A stretch of DNA of 32,270 nt, taken from NCBI GenBank assembly GCA_029959365.1, contig JASCOA010000029.1:1-32270 (forward strand), read 5' to 3'. Below the pieces are notes generated by a model. The model had not been told where the DNA came from. It worked only from the letters and a program-made list of their open reading frames with translations, and did no database searches. A program made the translations under genes and the position numbers. This document shows positions 1-7,884 of this stretch, piece by piece. The stretch is from Microbacteriaceae bacterium PS02343 (GTDB lineage: Bacteria; Actinomycetota; Actinomycetes; Actinomycetales; Microbacteriaceae). How positions within the stretch are numbered: position 1 is the first letter of the stretch; every line of letters starts with the position of its first letter.

Positions 1-80
1 CGGGGGGGGGGGGGGGGGGTTGTTCCCCCCATGCCGCCCCGGGGGGGGGGGGGGGCCCCCCCCCCCCCCCCCCCCTCGCC
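1..80. other. Homopolymer G/C contig-end artefact
   Basis: The first 80 bases contain a run of 18 G (2-19), a run of 15 G (41-55) and directly after it a run of 20 C (56-75). The G15-C20 pair is a perfect foldback. Nothing here reads as coding, and the SDR gene stop codon sits just inside it at 85-87. Long poly-G is a known failure mode of two-colour Illumina chemistry, so I infer contig-end artefact rather than biology. Confidence 0.8.
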
Positions 81-84
81 GCGA

Positions 85-855
85 TCAGCGCGCGCCGACG
101 CCGCCGTCGACGCGCCACTGCGCGCCCGTGACGAACTCGGCCTCGTCGCTGCCGAGGAAGACCACGACGTTGGCGATGTCGCGCGGCTTCGCCAGGCGAC
201 CGGCGGGGATCGCCGCGGCGAAGTCGAACGAATCCGGGTCGCCGTCGGGACCGGCGAAGCCCTCCGCGATGCGCTTCACCATCGCCGTGTTGACGCCGGA
301 GGGGTGCACCGAGTTGATGCGCACGCCGGTGCCCGCCACCTCGAGCGCCGCCGCCTTCGTGATGCCGGTCACCGCGTGCTTCGAGCCGATGTAGGCGAGC
401 ACGTTCGGGCTGCCGTCGAGCCCGGCCTCGCTGGAGGTGTTGATGATCGAGCCGCCGCCGGCCTGCTGCATCACGGGCACGACGTGCTTGAGGCCCAGGA
501 ACACGCCCTTCGCGTTGATCGCGAAGGTGCGGTCGAAGTCCTCGACGCTGAGGCTCGTGAACGGGCCCATCCGCCCCTCGATGCCGGCGTTGTTGAAGAA
601 CACGTCGATGCGGCCGAAAGCGGTCACGGTCTCCGCGACGTAGCGCTGCACATCCGCCTCATCGGTGACGTTCGCCGCGATCGTGATCACCTCGCCGAGG
701 GCGTCGAGCTCGGCCTTGGCAGTGGCCAGCGCCTGCTCGGAGATGTCGACGAGCGCGACCTTGGCGCCCTGCTCGAGGAACGCCCGCGCCGTCTCGGCGC
801 CGATGCCTCCTGCGCCTCCGGTGATGAGCACGCCGCGTCCGGTGAAATCGGTCAT
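85..855 (-). CDS. SDR family NAD(P)-dependent oxidoreductase
   Basis: Classical short-chain dehydrogenase of 256 residues, the usual family length. The glycine-rich nucleotide loop GGAGGIG is at residues 13-19, the NNAG motif at 88-91, and the catalytic Ser142, Tyr155 and Lys159 are present (YIGSK). Asp37 at the end of the second strand suggests NAD(H) preference. The start at 855 is preferred over an in-frame upstream start because GGAGA lies seven to eight bases before the ATG and the conserved fold begins immediately after it. The substrate cannot be told; related enzymes act on 3-oxoacyl, sugar or secondary alcohol groups. The upstream region carries two copies of a 15-bp direct repeat that may be an operator. 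The last few codons approach the damaged contig end but read normally. Confidence 0.93.
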   Translation of the reverse strand: MTDFTGRGVLITGGAGGIGAETARAFLEQGAKVALVDISEQALATAKAELDALGEVITIAANVTDEADVQRYVAETVTAFGRIDVFFNNAGIEGRMGPFTSLSVEDFDRTFAINAKGVFLGLKHVVPVMQQAGGGSIINTSSEAGLDGSPNVLAYIGSKHAVTGITKAAALEVAGTGVRINSVHPSGVNTAMVKRIAEGFAGPDGDPDSFDFAAAIPAGRLAKPRDIANVVVFLGSDEAEFVTGAQWRVDGGVGAR

Positions 856-944
856 TGCAGTTCTCCTTCGAACCTCTCGGGTCGCCTCGGGAATCGGCGA
901 CACCTGTCGTGACGACTGTAGAAGAAGGAGCTAGTGGTCGTCTG

Positions 945-990
945 AGCGCGGGCGTTACCACCGGGGCCGATTCCAAGCGCGGGCGTTCCC
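945..990 (-). promoter_or_regulatory. Two direct repeats upstream of the SDR gene
   Basis: AGCGCGGGCGTT occurs at 945-956 and 976-987; with the following bases the match is 14 of 15 (945-959 and 976-990). The start-to-start distance is 31 bp, about three helical turns, and the pair lies about 90-135 bp upstream of the SDR start. This looks like a tandem operator; the regulator is not identifiable here. Confidence 0.4.
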
Positions 991-1079
991 GCCGAACCGG
1001 GCCCGCAGAACGACCGTGCGTGGATGCGACGACCGCGCTAATGCATCACGGATCAGGGAACCCGTGCGACCCGCGACGG

Positions 1080-2825
1080 TCAGACGCCGCCGCCCCCGCC
1101 CCCGCCACCGCCGCCACCCGCGACCGCGCCGCCGGAGGCTCCCGGCGAGGCGGCGCTGTAGCTGCTCACCGCCGACGTCGAGAACGAGCCGATGCCCGCG
1201 CCGAGCAGCACCGGGTTGAAGGGCGTCGAGCCGACGTACCAGCCGGGCTCGGTGCTGAGCCCCTCGTAGGCGCGACCGAGCACCTCGCCCCACTGCCGCT
1301 CGATGCCGAAGAGCACCGCGTAGGGCAGCAGTCGCTCGTAGACGCGCACGACCGCGGTGCCGTCGCCGGCGTCGATGCGCTCCGCGCCATCGACCGACTG
1401 CAGCATGCGCAATCGGTCGGCCTCGGCGAGCTGCAGGTACTCCTTGAGCCCGGCGAGGTGGTCCTCGATCTCGGCGCCGGCCTCGGTGAGCGGGGTGTGC
1501 GCGACGAGGACGAGCGCCGCGACGGCGGCGAGCAGGCCGACGACCAGCGTCGCCACGGGCCAGAGCCCGCCGATCGACTGCGCGAGCGCGACGAGGCCGC
1601 CGACGGCCGCGATGAGCCCCGCAAGGATCGCGACGAGCGCGATCATGCCCTGCAGACCGCCGAGCCCGCTCACCCGGTAGCCGCGCTCCTGCAGCTGGCG
1701 GGTGACCTTGCCGGTGAGCCGCTCCAGCGCCTCGCCCGCCTTCGTATCGGGCGTCGCGAGATCGCGGTGCTCCCCCGGCGTGAGCGTGCGGCCGAAGAGC
1801 GCGTGCAGGAAGTCGCGCTCGTGCTCGTCGACGTCGCGGTCGTGCACGTACTCCAGCCGGTACTGCGGCTTGCGGGTGCCCTCGAGCTGCACGATGCGGA
1901 TGTGGCCGGTGACCGCGAGGTCGATGATCTGCGCGGCCGTGCTCTTCGCACCGCGGTGCAGCAGGTGCGCGGCGGTGGGGATGGAGACGCCCTTCGGCGG
2001 CAGGTACTCGGCGATGATCGTGGGCCGCCCCGGAGCGTCGCGCAGCCGGGTGCGCCGCGCGACCACGGCGCCGGCGAGCACGAGCAGCGCGAGGACCGCG
2101 CCGATCGCCGAGACGGTCGGCCACGGCGAGGCGCCGAAGCTGCCGTCGAAGGGCTCGACCGAGCCCTCCTCGAGGCCGATCGCGAAGCTCAGCGTCTGCT
2201 CGGGCGCGAGGTCGGTCGCACGGAAGGAGAAGACGCCGTCCGCTCCGGGCACGATGTCGGCCGGGCGGGAGGAGCCCTGCTCGCCCTGCACCGCGGTGAC
2301 CTGCCCGGTGAGCCGCTCGGCGAGCCCGTCGTCGAAGCGCACGGTGGCGCGCACGTCGCCCATCGCCTGCGCCCAGTCGGTGCCGTTGACATCCCAGTAG
2401 AACTCGACCGCGCCGTCGTCGACGCGCACCACGTCGTGCTGGCGGTACTCGATCACGTACACCTGCTCGCCGTGCACGTACTCGTCGCCGGCGATCGTGA
2501 GGGTCTCGCCATCCTGCTCGTACTCGCGCGCCTGCCCCGACGCATCGGTCACCGAGCGCACCTCGAGCCGGGTCGTGTGGCCCTGGTAGTCGTCGACGAG
2601 CTCGCGGCGCAGACCGCGGTTCTGGTCGGTCTCGGGGAACACCGCCGTGATCGTCTCGGTGACGTCGAGCACCGAGCGGCCGTCGTCGTCGAGGCTCAGC
2701 CGGTAGCTCGCGTCGAAGCTCGGGATCTCGAAGTCGTCCGTATCGGCGACGGCGGGCGTCGCGGGCAGCACGGCCAGGGCGAGTACCGCCGCGGGCAGCA
2801 GGAGCAGGGAGCGCAGTGACCTCAC
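1080..2825 (-). CDS. DUF2207 domain-containing membrane protein
   Basis: 581 residues. An N-terminal signal peptide (about 1-27, ending ATPAVA) is followed by the DUF2207 extracellular beta-rich domain (about 30-230, beginning FEIPSFDASYRLSLDDDGRS). A membrane segment lies near 235-257, a cytoplasmic part with the typical LPPKGVSIPTAAHLLHRG stretch follows, then two more membrane segments near 393-415 and 420-442. The C-terminus is glycine rich and ends in eleven Gly and a Val, a common ending in this family, so the run is not an artefact. Function is unknown for the family, which is widespread in Firmicutes and Actinobacteria. The GTG start at 2825 has a TAGGGT hexamer exactly six bases upstream, suggesting a leaderless transcript. 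It diverges from the small membrane protein at 2962. Confidence 0.93.
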   Translation of the reverse strand: MRSLRSLLLLPAAVLALAVLPATPAVADTDDFEIPSFDASYRLSLDDDGRSVLDVTETITAVFPETDQNRGLRRELVDDYQGHTTRLEVRSVTDASGQAREYEQDGETLTIAGDEYVHGEQVYVIEYRQHDVVRVDDGAVEFYWDVNGTDWAQAMGDVRATVRFDDGLAERLTGQVTAVQGEQGSSRPADIVPGADGVFSFRATDLAPEQTLSFAIGLEEGSVEPFDGSFGASPWPTVSAIGAVLALLVLAGAVVARRTRLRDAPGRPTIIAEYLPPKGVSIPTAAHLLHRGAKSTAAQIIDLAVTGHIRIVQLEGTRKPQYRLEYVHDRDVDEHERDFLHALFGRTLTPGEHRDLATPDTKAGEALERLTGKVTRQLQERGYRVSGLGGLQGMIALVAILAGLIAAVGGLVALAQSIGGLWPVATLVVGLLAAVAALVLVAHTPLTEAGAEIEDHLAGLKEYLQLAEADRLRMLQSVDGAERIDAGDGTAVVRVYERLLPYAVLFGIERQWGEVLGRAYEGLSTEPGWYVGSTPFNPVLLGAGIGSFSTSAVSSYSAASPGASGGAVAGGGGGGGGGGGV

Positions 2826-2831
2826 GCGACC

Positions 2832-2837
2832 ACCCTA
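2832..2837 (-). promoter_or_regulatory. -10 element TAGGGT, leaderless start of DUF2207 gene
   Basis: TAGGGT on the minus strand is followed by exactly six bases and then the GTG at 2825. This places the probable transcription start on the start codon. Confidence 0.5.
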
Positions 2838-2885
2838 ATGAGGGGCGCTCGGCTCCATCGCGGCCGGAGGCTGAGCGCAGTCTGT

Positions 2886-2901
2886 GTCACGATCGCGTGA
2901 C
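2886..2901. promoter_or_regulatory. Inverted repeat in divergent promoter region
   Basis: GTCACG and CGTGAC arms (6 bp, perfect) flank ATCG, between the divergent starts at 2825 and 2962. Possible operator; no regulator assigned. Confidence 0.35.
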
Positions 2902-2929
2902 CATCCGCGGGCGCCCAGGCTGGGCTTGC

Positions 2930-2941
2930 CAGACTGGTCTG
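2930..2941. promoter_or_regulatory. Palindrome CAGACTGGTCTG, operator-like
   Basis: Five-base perfect arms CAGAC/GTCTG around TG, centred about 26 bp before the ATG at 2962. The form resembles dimer-binding operators such as those of TetR-family repressors. The family assignment is a guess. Confidence 0.35.
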
Positions 2942-2961
2942 ACGAGCGAGCGGAGGAGCGG

Positions 2962-3366
2962 ATGAGCGGGCAGGACGCGATGATCGCCGGCGGTGCGGGC
3001 GCACCGCGAGCGGATGCCGTGCTCCCCCGCCCCCACAACGCCGTCATCGGCTGGTCGCTCGCCGCCGGCATCGCCGCACTGCTCCTCCTGATCGGCGCGC
3101 TGCTCATCGGGCTCGTCGAGTTCGCCACCGGGCCCACCGACGACCCGGCGCTGCGCTACGCGCCGCTCGCCCGCCTCGCGGGGGCCAACCTGCTCGCCAC
3201 GCCGCTGCTGCTCGCGGCGGCCGTGCTCGCGCTGCTCGGGGTCATCCGGTCGCGGCGCCGCACCTGGGCGACGGTGCTGCTCGCGCTCGCTGCGATCGCG
3301 CTGCTCGTGACGGCGCCGTTCTTCGTCGAGGAGTCGCTGCAGCTGCTCGGCGTGCTGCCGCGCTGA
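2962..3366 (+). CDS. Small three-helix membrane protein, unknown function
   Basis: 134 residues starting MSGQDAM. I chose this ATG rather than one at 2884 because GGAGGAG lies just upstream (2952-2958) and the upstream extension is charged and unconserved-looking. Three hydrophobic segments can be seen at about 28-53, 74-95 and 102-120. The second and third are separated by a basic loop (RSRRR) that probably faces the cytoplasm. There is no recognised domain. It is transcribed away from the DUF2207 gene and has two palindromes in the shared upstream region. It could be a membrane accessory or stress protein; I assign no function. Confidence 0.75.
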   Translation: MSGQDAMIAGGAGAPRADAVLPRPHNAVIGWSLAAGIAALLLLIGALLIGLVEFATGPTDDPALRYAPLARLAGANLLATPLLLAAAVLALLGVIRSRRRTWATVLLALAAIALLVTAPFFVEESLQLLGVLPR

Positions 3367-3375
3367 CCAGCTGCA

Positions 3376-3455
3376 GCGCATCCGCTCGTCGCGCCTGAGC
3401 GCGCAGCGCATCCGCTCGCAGCGGACGGCGGGGCCAGCCGCCGCGCATCCGCTCG
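3376..3455. repeat. Three copies of GCGCATCCGCTCG
   Basis: The 13-mer occurs at 3376-3388, 3406-3418 and 3443-3455 in the 105-bp gap before the peptidase gene. The core CATCCGCTC / GAGCGGATG is an over-represented word across the whole window, but this is its only cluster. Confidence 0.7.
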
Positions 3456-3459
3456 CCGA

Positions 3460-3465
3460 TAGCCT
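3460..3465 (+). promoter_or_regulatory. -10 element TAGCCT, leaderless start of S9 peptidase
   Basis: TAGCCT followed by six bases and the ATG at 3472; no Shine-Dalgarno sequence is visible, which fits a leaderless mRNA. Confidence 0.55.
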
Positions 3466-3471
3466 GACGGC

Positions 3472-5583
3472 ATGACGGATGCACCGATCGCCGCCCGCCG
3501 CCCGACCGTGCGCGAGCACCACGGGCACCGCTTCGAGGACCCCTACGAGTGGCTGCGCGAGAAGGAGGCGCCGGAGGTGATCGCGCACCTCGAGGCCGAG
3601 AACGCGCACAGCGACGCGGCTACCGCGCACCTGGCGCCGCTGCGCGAGCGCATCTTCCAGGAGATCAAGGGGCGCACCCTCGAGACCGATCTCAGCGTGC
3701 CGGTGCGCGAGGGCGGGTGGTGGTACTTCGGCCGCTCGATCGCGGGCGCCGAGTACGGCGAGCACTGCCGGGTGCCGGTGATCGGCCCCGACGACTGGAC
3801 GCCCCCGCAGGTGCCCGAGGCCGACGGCGACGCGGTCGTGCGGCTGCCGGGCGAGGAGGTGCTGCTCGACGAGAACGCCGAGGCGGAGGGCCACGACTTC
3901 TTCGCGCTGGGCAGCTTCGACGTCTCGCAGGACGGCCGGCTGCTGCTCTGGGCCGTCGACACCGAGGGCGACGAGCGCTACACGCTGCGCATCCGCGACC
4001 TGAGCACCGGTGAGACCCTGCCCGATCTGCTCGAGGAGACTGCCGGCGGGTCGTTCTTCGACCCCTCCGGACGCTACGTCTTCTCCACCACCGTGGACGA
4101 GGCCTGGCGGCCCGACACGGTCTGGCGCCACGAGGTCGGCACCGACTCGGCCGACGACGTGCGCGTCTTCCACGAGCCGGACGAGCGCTACTGGGTGGGC
4201 GCGGGGCTCACCCGCTCCAACCGCTTCCTGCTCATCGAGCTCGGCTCGAAGATCACCAGCGAGACGCTGTTGCTCGACGCGGGCGACCCGACCGGCGCCT
4301 TCGCGCCGGTCTGGCCGCGCGAGGAGGGCGTCGAGTACGACGTGGAGCACGCCGTGATCGACGGCGAGGACCGGCTGCTCATCGTGCACAACCGGCAGGC
4401 ACTGGACTTCGAGCTCGTGAGCGTGCCGGCCGCGGACCCGCTGGCCGAGCCGCTCGTGCTGGTGCCGCACCGCGAGGGCGTGCGCCTCGAGTCGGTCGAC
4501 GCCTTCGCCGGGCAGCTGGCGCTCGAGTACCGCCGCGAGGCGCTGCCCCGCGTCGCGGTCGCCCGACTCGACGGCGCACCGCTCGCCTTCGACGAGCTGG
4601 CCACCGAGGGCGCGCTCGACGCGCTCTGGCTCAGCGGCAACCCCGAGTGGTCGCAGCCGGCGCTGCGGCTCTCCTCCGGCGGCTTCATCACCCCGCGCAC
4701 GGTGCTCGACCTCGACGTCGCGAGCGGCGAGCGCACGGTGCTCAAGCGGCAGCCGGTGCTCGGCGGCTACGACCCGGCCGAGTACGCCGAGGCCCGCGAC
4801 TGGGCCGTCGCCGAGGACGGCACCCGCGTGCCGGTCTCGCTCGTCTGGCGGAGAGACGTCGTTGGCGACGGGCCCGCGCCGACGCTGCTCTACGGCTACG
4901 GCTCCTACGAGCACTCGATCGATCCGGGCTTCTCGATCCCCCGGCTATCGCTGCTCGACCGCGGCGTGGTCTTCGCGATCGCGCACGTGCGCGGCGGCGG
5001 CGAGCTGGGCCGGGCCTGGTACGAGCACGGCAAGACGCTCACCAAGGTCAACACCTTCACCGACTTCGTCGCGGTCGCCCGGCACCTCGTGGCGAGCGGG
5101 CGCACCACGCCCGAGCAGCTCGTCGCCGAGGGCGGCAGCGCCGGTGGACTGCTGATGGGGGCCGTGGCGAACCTGGCGCCCGAGGCCTTCGCGGGCATCC
5201 TCGCGGCGGTGCCGTTCGTGGATCCGCTCACCAGCATCCTCGATCCGAGCCTGCCGCTCACCGTCATCGAGTGGGACGAGTGGGGCGATCCGCTGCACGA
5301 TCCCGCCGTCTACGAGTACATGGCCGCGTACTCGCCCTACGAGAACGTGCGAGCGGATGCGGAGTACCCCCGCATCCTCGCCGTCACGAGCCTCAACGAC
5401 ACCCGCGTGCTCTACGTCGAACCGGCGAAGTGGACCGCGCGGTTGCGCGAGGTCGGCGCGCCGGTGCTGCTCAAGACGGAGATGAGCGCAGGTCACGGCG
5501 GCGTGAGCGGCCGCTACGAGTCCTGGAGGGAGCGGGCCTTCGAGCTCGCCTGGATGCTCGAGGTGCTCGGCCGCGCCGACTGA
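3472..5583 (+). CDS. S9 family peptidase (prolyl oligopeptidase / oligopeptidase B type)
   Basis: 703 residues, matching cytoplasmic oligopeptidase B-like serine peptidases. The N-terminal segment (RRPTVREHHGHRFEDPYEWL) is typical, followed by a beta-propeller region to about residue 400 and an alpha/beta hydrolase domain. The catalytic triad can be placed: Ser556 in EGGSAGGLLMG, Asp643 in SLNDTRV and His675 in AGHGG. It probably cleaves short peptides after basic residues or proline; specificity cannot be read from the sequence. There is no signal peptide, so it acts in the cytoplasm. It appears to be a single-gene unit with a leaderless-type promoter, and it converges with the exopolysaccharide operon across a hairpin repeat at 5585-5673. 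Confidence 0.95.
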   Translation: MTDAPIAARRPTVREHHGHRFEDPYEWLREKEAPEVIAHLEAENAHSDAATAHLAPLRERIFQEIKGRTLETDLSVPVREGGWWYFGRSIAGAEYGEHCRVPVIGPDDWTPPQVPEADGDAVVRLPGEEVLLDENAEAEGHDFFALGSFDVSQDGRLLLWAVDTEGDERYTLRIRDLSTGETLPDLLEETAGGSFFDPSGRYVFSTTVDEAWRPDTVWRHEVGTDSADDVRVFHEPDERYWVGAGLTRSNRFLLIELGSKITSETLLLDAGDPTGAFAPVWPREEGVEYDVEHAVIDGEDRLLIVHNRQALDFELVSVPAADPLAEPLVLVPHREGVRLESVDAFAGQLALEYRREALPRVAVARLDGAPLAFDELATEGALDALWLSGNPEWSQPALRLSSGGFITPRTVLDLDVASGERTVLKRQPVLGGYDPAEYAEARDWAVAEDGTRVPVSLVWRRDVVGDGPAPTLLYGYGSYEHSIDPGFSIPRLSLLDRGVVFAIAHVRGGGELGRAWYEHGKTLTKVNTFTDFVAVARHLVASGRTTPEQLVAEGGSAGGLLMGAVANLAPEAFAGILAAVPFVDPLTSILDPSLPLTVIEWDEWGDPLHDPAVYEYMAAYSPYENVRADAEYPRILAVTSLNDTRVLYVEPAKWTARLREVGAPVLLKTEMSAGHGGVSGRYESWRERAFELAWMLEVLGRAD

Positions 5584-5584
5584 C

Positions 5585-5673
5585 CACCCCGCCGCCGGCG
5601 CGCCATTGCGCCGTGCGACGGGGTGCAGGGCGGGGCCCGCTGAATCTGGCCGTTCAGCGGACCCCGCTCGTGG
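5585..5673. repeat. Dispersed hairpin repeat, copy 1 (also terminator-like)
   Basis: An 89-bp stretch closely resembles 18248-18337. Shared blocks include CACCCCGCCG, GCGCGCCATTGC, CTGGCCG and CCCGCTCGTGG. It contains a stem with arms at 5632-5644 and 5653-5665 (12 of 13 pairs) and an 8-base loop. It sits between two converging genes and includes the stop codon of the minus-strand gene, so it may serve as a bidirectional terminator. Confidence 0.75.
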
Positions 5674-6445
5674 TGACGATCCGCGTCCACGGGCCGTCGG
5701 GCACCTCGTCGTCCTCGACGAAGCGCCAGTCGATGCGGTCGTCCTCCCCGTCGAGATCCGAGAAGCCCAGGCACCCGTTGACGGCGGGCGAGACGTCCAT
5801 GCCCGCGCCGTTGTAGCGCTCGTTCGCGGGGCGGGCGTCGCCGCGGCCGAAGACGTACTCGGCGTCGGCGTACTCCCCCGGGCCCGCATCCTCGATCTGG
5901 GCGTAGCAGACGGCGCCGGCCCGATGCAGCATGATCCACCGGTTCTTGAGCAGGCTCGAGCGCGGGTCGTCGACGAGATGGGCGTACCCCGGCTCGTCGG
6001 CCCACGGCACGTGCTCGCCGCGCTCCGCGAAGCCCACCGGGTCGTTGACGTCGTCATAGGGCACGTCCACGTAGAAGGGGTTCTCGAGCGGCGTCATGGC
6101 CGTCGGGAAGTAGTCGGAGCGCTCGTCGCGCGGTTCGGTCTCGCAGCCGCCGTCGACGACCACCCCGTCGCAGCCGCCGTAGCTCTCCATCCAGAGGCTG
6201 TCGTAGGTCGAGAGCACCTGCGACCCGTCCGCGGCATCGGGGTCGAAGACCTCGCCGACCCAGAAGGTCGTGGCCACGATGCCCGTGTGCCAGGGGTGGT
6301 CGGAGGGCGGGCCCTCCGGCGGCGGCACCGGTCGCGCGGCGGTCACCGCGACGACCGCGACCACGATCGCGGCGGCGCCCAGCGCGGCGAGCGCCAGCAC
6401 CGGGCCGGGGCGGCGGGAGCGGTCATCCGCCCGTCTGCCCGACAC
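5654..6445 (-). CDS. Secreted DPBB-like conserved protein, last gene of polysaccharide operon
   Basis: 263 residues with one N-terminal hydrophobic segment (about 14-35), then an exported domain. Stretches such as ENPFYVDVPYDD, NRWIMLHRAGAVCYAQIEDAGPG and NGAGMDVSPAVNGCLGF resemble a family of exported actinobacterial and cyanobacterial proteins whose C-terminal part looks like a double-psi beta-barrel (RlpA/expansin-like). That recollection is of moderate certainty. Several cysteines suggest disulfides. The start is GTG at 6445 with GGAGG six bases upstream. It overlaps the preceding deacetylase by 23 bp, so translation is probably coupled. In context it may bind or remodel the exported polysaccharide or the cell wall. 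The stop codon lies inside the 3' arm of the hairpin repeat. Confidence 0.8.
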   Translation of the reverse strand: MSGRRADDRSRRPGPVLALAALGAAAIVVAVVAVTAARPVPPPEGPPSDHPWHTGIVATTFWVGEVFDPDAADGSQVLSTYDSLWMESYGGCDGVVVDGGCETEPRDERSDYFPTAMTPLENPFYVDVPYDDVNDPVGFAERGEHVPWADEPGYAHLVDDPRSSLLKNRWIMLHRAGAVCYAQIEDAGPGEYADAEYVFGRGDARPANERYNGAGMDVSPAVNGCLGFSDLDGEDDRIDWRFVEDDEVPDGPWTRIVTTSGVR

Positions 6446-7880
6446 GATCCGCCTCCGTCTCGTTAACGACCTCGACGGGTCCGGACGGCGGTGCGCTCGG
6501 CGCCTGCCTCGCGGCCGCGCTCGGCGCGACGAGCAGCATGGACGCGTCGTCGGTCACCAGCGTACCGTTGGAGAACAGGTTGAGGCCGAAGCTCATGCCG
6601 GTGTACCCGGCCGGGATCGGCGGGGTCTGCCAGGCGGCCTCGGCGTACGCGGTGGTCGCACCGAACCAGGGGCTCGAGGTCCAGTACTGCCAGGCCCCGC
6701 CGGAGGTGCGCAGGTACACCGCGAACTGCGTCACCGTCGTGGAGGTGTACCAGGTGCTGAGCGCATAGCTGCTGCCGGCGGCCACCGCCGGCGAGCAGGA
6801 GCCGAGGTCGAACTGCGGCAGCCACTTGGCGTCGCCGTCGGCGTAGCCCGACATCCGGACCCGGGCCGCCGTCGCGCCGGTGCGACCGGGGCTGACCGTG
6901 TCGAGCACCGCGGTGTTCGACCCGTAGCCGCCCTGCATCCAGCAGCTGGGTGCGCCGCCGGCCAGGGTCTCGAAACCGGGGTTCTGCACCGCGTTCACGC
7001 CCGCGGCGGGAGGCTGTTCGCCCGGGGCGACCACGATCGGCCGGGTCGCTCCCCCGACGACGTCGCCGACGGTGCGCACGACGGTGTTGCGGGTGCTCTC
7101 CCGGGCATCGAGCCACGTGGCGAACTGATTGAAGACCGTCGGGGTCACCGAGATGTCGCAGCCCGAGGCGCAGACGTTGTGGAAGGTGAACTGCACCCAG
7201 CCGCCGGTGACCTCGGCGCGGGTGACCGCGGCCTTGAGCTGCGCGAGGGTCCAGCTCGTCTCGACCTGGGCGAGCGCGCGGGTCGCGTAGGGATCGAGCG
7301 GCGGGATCGACTCGACCGCCGGGCACCCGCTGCAGCCGGAGGGCGAACGGAGGTCGCCGAGCAGCCGGGCGCTGTTGTACCCGCAGTCCTCGGCCTGCTG
7401 CTCGACGGCGGCGTTGCTGCTCGCGAAGGGGTAGGCGAAGCTCCGCACGTCGAAGCCCCAGGCCGCGAGCTGGGCGCGGTCGCCGCAGATCTGCCGCGCG
7501 GCCTCGGCGGCCGGCACGGAGGGCAGGTCGGGGTGGCTGACCGTGTGCCCGCCGATCTCGTGGCCGGACGCGGCCATCGCCTGCAGCTGCGGCAGGGTCA
7601 GGTAGCCGGCGGCGCCCACGAAGCCCGAGGGGATGTAGAAGGTGCCGGGCAGGTCGAGCGCGTCGAGCGCCGAGACGGCGGCGAGCTGGTTGGCGTTGCC
7701 GTCGTCGAAGGTGAGGCTCACGACGGTCTGCGGGCGCGTGGCCGCGGAGGCGGGCTGCGCGCTGCCGACGAAGCCGGTCGCGGCGAGCAGGCCCGCGAGC
7801 AGCAGCACGACCGCTCGTCGGCTGCGGTCGGGGATGACTCGGGTCTCGGGCACGGGGTTCCTCCTGCTGTGGGTGGTCAT
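6423..7880 (-). CDS. Secreted polysaccharide deacetylase with C-terminal carbohydrate-binding-like module (second copy)
   Basis: 485 residues. A signal peptide (about 21-47, ending SAQPASAA) is followed by a NodB homology domain: VVSLTFDDG with Asp59/Asp60, and HEIGGHTVSH with metal-binding His112 and His116. A conserved FAYPF and an FTFHNV segment follow. This family removes acetyl groups from N-acetylated glycans such as chitin-like polymers, poly-N-acetylglucosamine or peptidoglycan, using a divalent metal. After about residue 300 comes a second module (NPGFE, CWMQGGYG, AWQYWTSSPWF, SFGLN) that looks like a carbohydrate-binding jelly-roll. Its start is four bases after the stop of the upstream paralogue, indicating coupled translation. 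Strong similarity to that neighbour indicates a tandem duplication. Confidence 0.92.
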   Translation of the reverse strand: MTTHSRRNPVPETRVIPDRSRRAVVLLLAGLLAATGFVGSAQPASAATRPQTVVSLTFDDGNANQLAAVSALDALDLPGTFYIPSGFVGAAGYLTLPQLQAMAASGHEIGGHTVSHPDLPSVPAAEAARQICGDRAQLAAWGFDVRSFAYPFASSNAAVEQQAEDCGYNSARLLGDLRSPSGCSGCPAVESIPPLDPYATRALAQVETSWTLAQLKAAVTRAEVTGGWVQFTFHNVCASGCDISVTPTVFNQFATWLDARESTRNTVVRTVGDVVGGATRPIVVAPGEQPPAAGVNAVQNPGFETLAGGAPSCWMQGGYGSNTAVLDTVSPGRTGATAARVRMSGYADGDAKWLPQFDLGSCSPAVAAGSSYALSTWYTSTTVTQFAVYLRTSGGAWQYWTSSPWFGATTAYAEAAWQTPPIPAGYTGMSFGLNLFSNGTLVTDDASMLLVAPSAAARQAPSAPPSGPVEVVNETEADRVGQTGG

Positions 7881-7884
7881 GCGC

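Noticed and set aside
1083-1125. Eleven-glycine run at the C-terminus of the DUF2207 protein as a sequencing artefact
   Set aside because: Codons are mixed GGC/GGG/GGT rather than a homopolymer, and Gly-rich ends are normal in this family.
5585-5673. Repeat copy 1 as a coding duplication of the DPBB gene end
   Set aside because: A few codons align to the DPBB end, but similarity runs mostly past the stop codon and is organised around the hairpin, not the reading frame.
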